Shown here: positions 19,804 through 29,732 of the stretch, piece after piece
How the letters are laid out: every line of letters starts with the position of its first letter
Numbering within the stretch: position 1 is the stretch's first letter
Assembly (NCBI RefSeq): GCF_010183535.1
Contig: NC_071329.1
Span: 1,922,001 to 1,986,000 of the forward strand
Origin: Caenorhabditis remanei
Lineage: Eukaryota > Nematoda > Chromadorea > Rhabditida > Rhabditidae
Direction of reading: 5' to 3'
DNA length: 64,000 nucleotides
Notes under the pieces: generated by a model
The model's database searches: none
What the model was told of the DNA's origin: nothing
Seen by the model: only the letters and a program-made list of their open reading frames with translations
Position numbers and translations under genes: made by a program

Positions 19804-21560
19804 GGAAACAGAAACTGAGATAATTCTGACGAGCTACCGGCTACTGGATGGATTCTGAGGGCCAGAAGACGTCACGGAAGAGATTTTTCGGAAAAAACAC
19901 TAAAAATTTCAGTTTTACGAAAGAAAAGGTGAAAAAGAATGAGGAGATGACTTGGAGCATCTACACCAGGATCTCGCCGTTTTTCGACAGATTCTAACGA
20001 AGAATCTGATGAGAATTCTGATGACGTGACGTCGTCAAAATTAGAAATTCGGGAAAAAAGGCGGAGAGTCACGAAAATCGTTTAATTTGACTAGAACTAG
20101 GAGAAATCAGCGTGAAAATTGAAAATTATGCTAACTCCAATAAGCTCCATGCTGATACCTAGACTTCAGAAGACCTAAGGCGACGTCACGGAAGAGATTT
20201 TTCGGAAAAAATACTAAAATTTCCAGTTTTGCAAAAAAAGAAAGAAAAAGAGTCGGAAGATGATTTGGAGGATCTAGACCAAGCTCTCACAGTCTCTCGA
20301 CAGATTCTGACAAAGAATCTGATGAGGATTCTGATGTGACGTGACGTCATCAGAAGTGAATTTTTTGGGAGCAAAGTGCTGAACCGCATAGATAGCCGAC
20401 TTTAGGGAGGGGACAAAAATTAATGAGCTCAAAATGAGGAGAATCGAAGCATCAGAATCGTGAAATATTCTGATGACGTGACGTCGTCAAAACTAAAATT
20501 TCGGGAAAAAACGCCAGAGAGACACCAAAATCGTCTAATTCGACTGGAACTAAGAGAAATCAGCGCCAAAACAAAAACTGAGTCAATTTTGAAGAGCTCC
20601 GGCCTAATGGAGGGATTCTGAGGTTCAGAAGACGTCAGGTGGGAATTTTTAGGAAAAAACACTAAAATTTCCAGTTTTACAAAAAAAAAGACAGAAAAGA
20701 GCGGGAAGATGATCTGGAGCATCTACACCACGTTCTCGCCGTTTCTCGACAGATTCTGACAAAGAATCTGATGAGGATTCTGATGTGACGTGACGTCATC
20801 AGAAGTGAATTTTTTGGGAGCAAAGTGCTGAACCGCATAGATAGCCGACTTTAGGGAGGGGACAAAAATTAATGAGCTCAAAATGAGGAGAATCGAAGCA
20901 TCAGAATCGTGAAATATTCTGATGACGTGACGTCGTCAAAACTAAAATTTCGGGAAAAAACGCCAGAGAGACACCAAAATCGTCTAATTCGACTGGAACT
21001 AAGAGAAATCAGCGCCAAAACAAAAACTGAGTCAATTTTGAAGAGCTCCGGCCTAATGGAGGGATTCTGAGGTTCAGAAGACGTCAGGTGGGAATTTTTA
21101 GGAAAAAACACTAAAATTTCCAGTTTTACAAAAAAAAAGACAGAAAAGAGCGGGAAGATGATCTGGAGCATCTACACCACGTTCTCGCCGTTTCTCGACA
21201 GTTTCTGACGGAGAATCTGATGAGGATTCTGATGACGTGACGTCGTCAAAATTAGAAATTCGGGAAAAAAGGCGGAGAGTCACGAAAATCGTCTAATTTG
21301 ACTAGAACTAGGGGAAATCAGCGCGAAAATTGAAAATTATGGTAACTCCGATGAACTCCACGCTGATACCTAGAATTCAGAAGACCTAAGGCGACGTCAA
21401 AGACGGAATTTTTCGGAAAATGTACAAACGTTTCCAGTTTTGCAAAATCAAATGAACAAGAGTCGAAAGATGATTTGTAGGATCTACACTACGCTCTCGC
21501 AGCCTCTCAACAGATTCAGATAAGGATTCTGATAACGTGACGTGACGTCATCAGAAGAAA
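19700..21560. repeat. Tandem array of about 450-bp and 310-bp units
   Basis: Units share GATGACGTGACGTCGTCAAAA followed by AAATTCGGGAAAAAACGCC. 20340-20788 and 20789-21237 are nearly identical direct copies (period 449); the 97-residue minus-strand frames at 20429-20722 and 20878-21171 are the same. Units at 19872-20072 and 21098-21283 both encode RISNFDDVTSSE, then VEKRR, GVDAP and FF.KT..FSVFS, so a short peptide frame is kept across diverged copies. Every unit carries the palindrome TGACGTCA or a one-base variant. Confidence 0.8.
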
Positions 21561-22015
21561 ACAAAATTTTCAGTGTTTACGATGGAAACGGAAAACAATT
21601 CTTTCAGAAAAAGAGGCTACGGGATGAATGAAGGGACTGGAGCACATCCAACGGGATAAATTCGATCGTGACACAATTCTCAAACATCAGAATTCCTCAA
21701 AAGCCTAAAAAACGACTAACATTCCTAATTTTTGCAAAAAATGAGAGAATGAATGGTGAAACGATCAAGAGAGGTTCCACTTTTATTCGCCGCCTCCCAT
21801 CTAATTCTGATGCGGATTCAGAGGACGTGACGTCATCTGAATCGGAGAATAAAGCGAAATGTGAGGAAAAAGTATTGAATTAAAATCCTCAAGTTCTCAG
21901 ATAACGGGGACCTGAGTGGGAAATGAGAAGGATTTCTAGTAAATGAGGGGAGGGGGTTCGAGTACACGATATCACTTACCAATCCAGAACTCTTCACGTA
22001 GAATATGAGCTGTTT
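21561..22015 (+). other. Array margin with short open frame
   Basis: The plus strand 21668-21883 is open and includes RRLPSNSDADSEDVTSSESE, a mirror of the array's minus-strand DDVTSSES made possible by the palindromic TGACGTCA. It is not convincing as a gene. The rest is array-derived. Confidence 0.3.
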
Positions 22016-22263
22016 ATCTTCGAGAACGGTCGACGAAGAATGTCAGATGTCGATCTTCGAGAACGGTCGACGAAGAATGTCAGATGTCGATCTTCGAGAA
22101 CGGTCGACGAAGAATGTCAGATGTCGATCTTCGAGAACGGTCGACGAAGAATGTCAGATGTCGATCTTCGAGAACGGTCGACGAAGAATGTCAGATGTCG
22201 ATCTTCGAGAACGGTCGACGAAGAATGTCAGATGTCGATCTTCGAGAACGGTCGACGAAGAAG
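22016..22263. repeat. 37-bp minisatellite, about 6.7 copies
   Basis: Near-perfect head-to-tail copies of a 37-base unit containing TCGAGAACGGTCGACGAAGA and ending ATGTCAGATGTCGA. Because 37 is not a multiple of three and the unit has no plus-strand stop in any frame, all three plus-strand frames stay open; this is a property of the repeat, not evidence of a gene. Confidence 0.92.
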
Positions 22264-23089
22264 TCCAATAGTCCAATACGCGTTCTTCCGAACTGAAATG
22301 GAAAGAATATAAATACAAAGATTAATAGAATGCAAAGAGAGTTATCAGAGAGACATACGAGTAAAAAAAGGAAAAATTGAGATTAAAAGGTTTCATGCAG
22401 ATCAGTAATATGTCAAAAACGCGCCATAATGTCTGAGAAGCTGAGATTTGAGGTAGAACGACTAAGAACGAGTGCAGGAGGAGAAAAACAGAGGAATCTG
22501 AATTTGACGAGGATTCAGATGACCTGACGAAGTCACCAGTGGAAAAGTTGGGAAAAAAAAAGAGAAAGACACGAACTAGGCGGTTTTGAATAGATCTAAG
22601 TGAAATTATCGTCTCCCAGAATTCAGAGGGCCAGGGAAAACATATAAAATGGATTTTTTTGGAAAAATTGGGGAAAAATAGCTGTGAGAGGAATTCAGAA
22701 TCCCTGAGAATCTAGAAAAAGGATGAAATCTTCAAAAACCAAAATTTTTGTCTTGAAAAGAGTTCCTAAATTAGTAAGGCTAACACCATTATAACCCTCC
22801 CCGGCAGAGGACGAACGAACGGAAAAGATGAAAATGAAAAAAAAAACGAAAAAAAATCGACAAATCGTGAAAAACTCACGCATTTCGAGTGAAAAACCAA
22901 CCTGAAATGAGTGTTTGTTGTTTTAGAAACGAAAAATTCCCGCCATCCCGCCTTCGTGGTCCCTTGCAGAAATGATGACTATAAATTTTTTGACCTATAG
23001 ATCAAATTTTATTTAATTTGGTCCCTGTACTGCGAAAATAGACCACGCGCCCTTCTTTTTTCAATGCCCTTCTTGGATCCTGATTTCGT
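22264..23089. other. Intergenic, no gene supported
   Basis: Purine-rich sequence with scattered remnants of the preceding array (GATTCAGATGACCTGACG at about 22510). No exon-like frame with splice sites is seen. Confidence 0.4.
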
Positions 23090-23152
23090 ACCTCCGTGGC
23101 GCAGTGGTAGAGGGCGGGGGTGGCAATCGGTGAGGTGGTGGATCGAATCCAT
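23090..23152 (+). ncRNA. tRNA-like sequence with T-rich tail
   Basis: Box A TGGCGCAGTGGTAG at 23097-23110 and box B GGATCGAATCC at 23140-23150 have tRNA-like spacing, then CTGTTTTGTTTTCGTTTTTT. The 5' and 3' ends do not pair as an acceptor stem. It is probably a tRNA-derived pseudogene or SINE-like copy. Confidence 0.5.
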
Positions 23153-23282
23153 CTGTTTTGTTTTCGTTTTTTTCTTTTTTGTTCCAATTTTCTAAAACGT
23201 TTTTGAAAGATTCATTGCCAATTTTTTTCAAATTGAAAAAAAAATTAGTAGTAAAAAGGAAAAAGGAAATTGTCCTACAAAG

Positions 23283-23560
23283 TGGATTTTTAATGGATCA
23301 TACAGAACAAAGGTAGAGCTTCATTTTTGTAGTTGACAACTTTTTTGTACGGGCGGTCCCTAGACAGTTATAGCCATTTGAAGTGAGCAGCTTGAAAATC
23401 CGACTTGAAGGGAGAGATCACTTTGTCGATATGTAACTTGCTAGGGACAGTCCGTACAAAAAAGTTGTCAACTACAAAAATGGAGATCTAGATTTGATCT
23501 GTCTGATCCATTAAAAACATATTTTGTGGGACACTCAGTGATACCATGACACACTCTTAA
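23283..23560. repeat. Hairpin repeat (TTGTAGTTGACAACTTTTTT family)
   Basis: Arms TTTTTGTAGTTGACAACTTT (about 23325) and GTACAAAAAAGTTGTCAACT (about 23456), extended by AGAGCTTCA/TGGAGATC and GGTCCCTAG/CTAGGGAC, with a loop of about 100 bases. Same hairpin as at 25745, 32676, 34603 and 39948. Confidence 0.75.
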
Positions 23561-23592
23561 AATAGGACTTTTCAATTGGATTGACCAAGATT

Positions 23593-23742
23593 ATATATTC
23601 GCTCAGCGCAGTTTTTATAACTGAGCTTTACCGAAATCTTATTGAAAAATGTCTATTGTTCTCTGAGTCTCTCAATTTCGTACGCAGTTTTCTTTGGTTT
23701 CGATAGAGCACGGTTGTAAGACGTCTGTCGGGCTATTATGAT
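23593..23742. mobile_element. Small foldback MITE
   Basis: Relative of 14137-14282: CGCTCAGCGCAG left end, ACTGAGCTTTACCGAAATC arm, a TGAAAAATGTCTATTGTTCT core and TAGAGCACGGTTGTAAGA right arm. Decayed, with imperfect pairing. Confidence 0.55.
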
Positions 23743-24542
23743 ACTGTAACTGTGAATTCTAATATTGATCGAATGCATAGTTGGAATTAAAGTACGGTAG
23801 TGAAGAGGGCAAAGTGATTTTGAAAACTACCTCTGTTGATGTGTGCGAGCGGTGGCCTAGATTTCCAAATTGAAAAGTTCGGCCGGGTATTTTCAGTTTC
23901 GATCACAGGGTTTGTGTGAATGTCTTTAAGTTGACGTTTTGAAACCAAGACGTTTCGGAACTGCACCTGAAACCCACGCGAGACAGTCCATGTCCCAGAT
24001 GACCATTCTATCCAGAACTTTCTCATTCCAGAGCTGCACTGTTCTAGAACCGTCTCTTTTGAAAACTGTCTCTTTCTAAAACTGTCCCTCAAGGAACTCA
24101 GTTTTCCCAGAGGGGTCAGGTGAGGGGCGGGGCGAGATAAAGCTTTTTTTCATTTGATTCGTGTAAACTCACGATCCATAGCGAACGATGTAGTGGGAAA
24201 TGAACAGGAAAATGGATGACACGGGGCAAAAAAAAACTATGCCTGAAACGATGTTCTGGTTTCTAATTACACGTAAAATTCATTTTTGAAATTGAAATTT
24301 ACTACAGTAACCCACACATTTTACAGGATTCGGGAGAGAAATGTACAAATTCAATATATCTTTTGCCACGTATTGGAAAAGTAAAATTATTTTTCAGATT
24401 TCTGAGCGTGTTACTGTAATAAGAAGTTTCGAGATTAATGTTTGATCATTTTTTATCCATAGAAGGTCCTCGGTCTCCCTTCCTTTTTAAACTTTCGAAT
24501 CGTCTCCTCTTTATAAATTCCCGGATTCGCAGCGTGAGATGT
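23743..24542. other. Intergenic with motif remnants
   Basis: Several GTTTTGAAACC-type and CTAGAACCG motifs at 23930-24090. No gene supported. Confidence 0.4.
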
Positions 24543-24607
24543 GTTCGATTGGCGCAGTCGGTAGCCGCCTCTCTTTTGGAAAATTTTCACTCAAGTTCGA
24601 TTCCCCC
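24543..24607 (+). ncRNA. tRNA-like sequence with T-rich tail
   Basis: Box A TGGCGCAGTCGGTAG (24550-24564) and box B AGTTCGATTCC (24594-24604), then a long CTTTTTTCTTTTTTC tract. The stems are incomplete, so a working tRNA is unlikely. Confidence 0.5.
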
Positions 24608-25689
24608 TTCCGCTTTTTTCTTTTTTCTTCTTTTTTTTGTTTGTCTTTATCACTTTTTTGTTACAAGAATCCATAGAATAGAATAAATCCAGGTTATTAG
24701 AAACCATTTTGTTTTGGGTGTTGTCTTGTCATCCTATAATAACTGTAATAACTGATAAATTTTCTTGTATCAGAGATTCTTGTAACAGAAACTCGAAATT
24801 AGGGATTCTAGGCCCCAGAATCCCGAGAAGAGGTTTTCCAGGCCTCCACTAAGACACATCTGGTGGCTTCTGGAGACGGTGGCCTAGAATTCGCAAAATT
24901 TGGTTTTCTAGGCCATCACCGGTTTTTCTCACTTTTTGAGGGTATTTCAAATGGCATAATATATCAAAACCCTGGAAAGCTAGTCCTTCACCTTTTCTCT
25001 CAGTTTTGAACCAATTGTGTCACAAGTCTGAACATTGGCTCACGTACTAGTTCTAACACGCCGATTTCAAAAATTATAATTTCTGACTTGGAAACCTGCA
25101 TTAAAACTCATCAATCTGACTTTTTGTTATTTTAAGACACGGCATTTTTTTCAACTGCCATTTCTTTTACGTTTTCTCAGTTACAAATTGTCTCGGTTTT
25201 AAATCAACCCAGTTTTAAATCGTCCCGGTTCCAAACACCATATGTACCATGAGACTGTTCTTGTGTTTCCGACTTGAAAGGTTTTCTTTCAAGCCCCGAA
25301 TCAGAACAACCAGGTTTACGTCATCTAAATAATGCTGAGATTTTCACAGAATGCTTTAAACTTCTCACTTTTATTCCATCTTATGTAACAGGGTCAAAAT
25401 TTAAAAACTATACATCACATGTTCTTCAGTTACCTCTTCCCTCACAAGCCGCATCATTTTCTCCAAAGTTTCCTGCTCGTTTACGAATTTTCTTTTCTCC
25501 CCCTGGAAACCTCAAAGTGCATATTGGAATTGGATATCTGTCAGGAGTAAGGACTCGAAACTCAATGAACGCCCGGTTACCATTTAATTCTGCAAGTACG
25601 CTCTACTGCTCTACAGTGTCTGCCAGAACTTTATAAATTTTACCTGTTTTCAGTTGAAAATTACCAACTTTGAGAGGATGTCTCGGTAT
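24608..25689. other. Intergenic with CTAGGCCA motifs
   Basis: 24830-24930 contains several TTCTAGGCCA/TGGCCTAGAA inverted pairs of the kind concentrated at 28600-29110. An open stretch at 25274-25636 lacks a credible ATG and splice context and is not called. Confidence 0.4.
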
Positions 25690-26222
25690 CCCTGATTGTC
25701 CCACAACAAAATTTTTGTATGGACTATACAGAACAAACCTAGAACTTCATTTTTGTAGTTTACAACTTTTTTGTACGGACACTCCCTAGAGAGTTAGGGT
25801 CATTTTAAGGGAGCATCTCAAAAATCCTTCTATATTGCAATAAAATCGGTCGATACTTTATCAATATGTAACTCTCTAGGTGGTGTCCGTACAAAAAAGT
25901 TGTCAACTACAAAAATAAAGCTCTACTTTTGATCTATTTGATCCATAAAAACTTTATTTTACGGTGGCCATCAGGGCTACCGTAACACAGTCTCAAAGTT
26001 GGTCATTTTTGTATATATCTTACTGCACGGTACTGTACGTGTCGATTGCTTGAATTTTCCACTGATTCCAGGGGCGTAATTGCAGTCACCTGAAATTATT
26101 TCTGCACTAACATAAGTTCGATAATTTTCTCATTCCCCAAAGTTCCTCCAATTTTTGTCCATCAAACCTTCCTCTTCCTCAAATAAAACCTGTCACATTT
26201 GATTCACAAAATCTTGTGATCC
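25690..26222. repeat. Dispersed repeat, copy 2, with hairpin
   Basis: Left arm ATTTTTGTAGTTTACAACTT (about 25748) pairs with GTACAAAAAAGTTGTCAACT (about 25888). The right-hand 368 bases match the window start (1-388). The common right end just after CACAAAATCTTGTGA marks the repeat boundary. Confidence 0.75.
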
Positions 26223-28559
26223 TACCAGTTTTCTTAATCCCTGCTAGGCAGGGGTTTCAGAGAGATGCCTTCTGTCGTCCGTCATGTGTGACCGTTCAGA
26301 ATTTTGGATGGAGAAGAGATCATCCGATAATATGACCCCTTTCTTTTCTTTTTTCGGAAAAGGAGGAGGAGAAGGATGGCAAGTATTAGGAGAATAGTTT
26401 TTTTCGTGTGTCGGAGTATCGGGGTGTCCAGATGTCCCCTTTATTTGGTAAAATCGCTCTAAACGCCACTTCTCCTAACCTAGGTGGAAGAGTTTTTCAC
26501 CTCGACCGTGTAGTCCTCTCGGACAAGATTTTTCTGTTCAATTTCCTGTTTTTCAGTCTTTCTACAAATGTTTGACGGTTTTATTGTAGTGGCGATCCCA
26601 TTTCGATTTGAAACACTTTCCATCTCTCTTTCATCCATTTTTCCACTTCAATAACGTTCTTTTCATTTCGCTATTTTTAAAAAATCCAGAAAAAAATCCC
26701 CCCATGAATGGAATGGCACGGCAGACAATGCGGAAGGCAGAATGATTTCGATTTCTTCCAGAAAGTAAAAATTCTTCTTATGTTGCATAATTGCGTGGGG
26801 GTAGAGAGACCGGATAATTACGCGCCAAAAACATTCTCATCATTATTATTACTCCTTTTTTGCTGTGACTTCCTTTCTTAAAAGCTTTTACCTCTAACTA
26901 TAAGATTTCCCTTTTTTTTTTTCTTTTTGTGGAAAGTTTGAATACGTGATTTTTTGGGTATTGGAAGAATGTGTAGTGGTGTAGCACAAAAAGATTAGAT
27001 TAGATAAATAATGGAAAGATAAGATAATATACTATAATTGGTATCTAAAAAGTCTTTTTTTTTCAAATTGAAGGAAAAACGCGACTGTATTCTTTCATTT
27101 GGAGTTAAATTCCATCAGTTTCAATTTTCCGTTTCTAAACCAAACCTAGACATTTCAAAACCGTAAGTTATGAAAACTTCGCCAGGTTCTAATCCAAATA
27201 TTTTCAGTGTCGTTCAGAAGTAAGTGTGTATCGGAATTACTTCCTATTTCAAAACGTTTATTTTGCATGGATATAGTTGATGCACCTTAGAGTTTCATCT
27301 CTGTAATTGACAACTTTCTTATCCCTGCAAAAATACAGTTTAGCAAAGATTTGAGCTTGTAGCAGCATTGTTTCAGCGCAAATCAGTGAAACTTCAGAGC
27401 TGTTCTACATTTTGATCGGGTGTAACTTTCTAGGCACCGCCCGTACAAAAAAGTTGTCAACTACAAAAATATAGCTCCAAATTTGATGTGCACACATGAC
27501 CAACTAAAAATTTCGCGATTTTTGTTTTCTGTAGTAAAACACTTTTAATAGAAGGCAGGCTCCAAGAGGACTTGGTCTAACGTCTCTAACTAGGGAATAT
27601 CATGAAGCCAGTGTGGAGTTATAGGACGTAACCTATACCATTGGAAAGCTGAGAAAACGCTGATTCCAAATATATATTCAGTTTTTGCACTCGAGGTCTG
27701 GTATTTGAGAAAAACGAGGTTGAAGTTTTGAATTTTTACCTTTCTGACACGCGAAGCATTTTTTGAAATTTTTTTTCTGCAACTTTTGAGTAGTGTTCTC
27801 AAGTTTTAGTTCAGAAACGTCCGGCTTAAAAATGTATCAATTTTATAACTTATTTGAAAAAAAAAACCATTTGATCGCTTCAGGACAAAACTTTCCTAAA
27901 ACTTCCGTTCTTATTGTCAGCTTCATAACTACAACAATTGTACTTGAAACGCTATTCATTTTTGAATTTAAAAAAACTATAAGTCACTCGATTTCCCATT
28001 TCACTAAGTACCCCTCTCTGTTCCCCAAATCAATTTTTTGCTGTGAAAAGTGAAAAGTGAACTAGTGTAACAATAGTTCACATCATCATTTGATGATTCA
28101 CCTTTTATAAAAAAGTCAAAAGTGAACTTCCGTTATACAGATAGCTTTCCCATAATTTCGGATTGAAAAAAAAAAGAAAACTGTTTGTTCTTTCTCCTCC
28201 ACTAAGTACCAACAATTACACCTTGGTTATTTATAATCATCGCCCTTTTCTCCTCCTCCTCGATCTCAATTCGAAACGCGATTCCCGGCCCCGCCCCCTC
28301 GAAATTTCCTCTCCGCCGTCCTCAGTCGCCTCACAGAATTTTCCGGTGAACACGATCCCCGCCAGTCCCCCCTCTCCAAGCCTGTTTCTGTTTCATAAGC
28401 ATACATTCATCCTCTAAAACTGACCAGTACACCCCTCGGCTAGAGGGGGGGACGTTAATCGTTCGTTTCTTTTTCTGTGTGTTGGCTGGTCATTCTGGTT
28501 GGTCACCTTCTTTCTACCTTCCATTACACTTTTTTTGTATTGATGGGGGCGAAATATTG
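26223..28559. other. Long intergenic region upstream of the Ly-6-like gene
   Basis: Contains a short perfect hairpin CCCTGCTAGGCAGGG (about 26241), a partial hairpin-family arm at 27295-27320 and a full arm at 27446-27475, and at 27595-27760 one half of the foldback seen at 37660-37925 (AAAACGCTGATTCCAAATAT). Polypyrimidine-rich blocks at 28240-28420 give accidental open frames. No gene supported; distal promoter elements may lie here. Confidence 0.4.
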
Positions 28560-29110
28560 TGTTGCGGTGGTCTACGATTTTTCAATTTGACATAAATTTA
28601 AGGTATGGTGGCCTGGAATCCCAAAATTGGAATTCTAGGCCATCACGGATTTCACCTGAATATTGGTTCTCAAGGCAAACACAAATTTTTGCATGTTCTA
28701 AGCGTTTTATTGGTGGCTTAGAAGTTTTTGAGAGACATGGCCTAGAAACCCAAAATTTGGGATTCTAGGCTACCCTTGATACTGACAAATTCTGATGATC
28801 TAAAAACCAGAAATTTGGTTTTCTAGGCCATCACTGATTTTTCCATGTTCTAAGCGTTTTATTGGTGGCTTCGAAGTTTTTGAGAGACATGACCTGGAAA
28901 CCCAAAATTTGGAATTCTAGGCCACCCCTGCTATAGAGTTTTGATGGCCTAGGAATCTGAGAATAGGTTTTCTAGGCCCCCACAATTTCAGTGCCTCGGA
29001 AGCCTTTTGAGACAATGGCCTAGAATCCACAAAATTTGGTTTTCTAGGCCACCACCGGTTTTTTTTTCACTTTTGAAGGTATTTGAGAGGGCCTAGAATA
29101 CCGAAACCCT
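28560..29110. repeat. CTAGGCCA inverted-motif array
   Basis: At least ten copies of TTCTAGGCCA or its inverse TGGCCTAGAA, usually paired around CCCAAAATTTGG so that each pair can form a short hairpin. Additional copies are at 24830-24930 and 29480. It lies just upstream of the Ly-6-like gene. Confidence 0.7.
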
Positions 29111-29732
29111 GGAAAACTAGTCCGCCATCCTTTTTCTTCATTTTTGAACAAATTTTGAGGTATCAGAAGTCTGAAAATTGGTACATATACTCATTTAAAC
29201 ACGCTAAATTCAAAAAAAAATGGTTTCAGACAAAAAAATTGACTGTAAAAACTCAAAAATCTGACATTTTAAGACAAAAAAACCTTGTTTTTTGAAGTCA
29301 GCATGTTTGAACAGGTTTGCTGTTAATTTTTTCAAAAAAAAACTGAAATTTTGTAAATTTTCGGAAAGAAAAAATGTTGACAGTTTAGAAAATCAAAAAT
29401 GGGAAAACTCGGTCGTGGGGTTTTTTGCCTAAAAATCCCTGAAAACTCATTTTTTCTGAATTTTTTTTATTTTTTCCAACTGGTGGCCTAGAAAACCAAA
29501 ACCTACAAGAACTAGTCCCTCATTTCTCGGTTTCAAAACGTCCCTGTTCTAAAATATCCCAAAAACCCCTTTTTTTCAATTTCCATCATGTTATTGTTAT
29601 GTTGTACTGTACCTTGTGACCGTCCTCAAGTTTTTTTTCTGCAAATTTTCTTATTTTATGACATAATTTGTTTATTTACAGAAGTCAAGTGAAACACAAA
29701 GAAATAAGAAACAACACTAACACACACAGATC

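Noticed and set aside
22016..22263. CRISPR-like array of short repeats
   Set aside because: Units are head-to-tail with no variable spacers, and the genome is eukaryotic; it is a minisatellite.
25274..25636. 120-codon open frame
   Set aside because: Begins at a non-ATG codon, has no splice context and lies in repeat-rich intergenic DNA.
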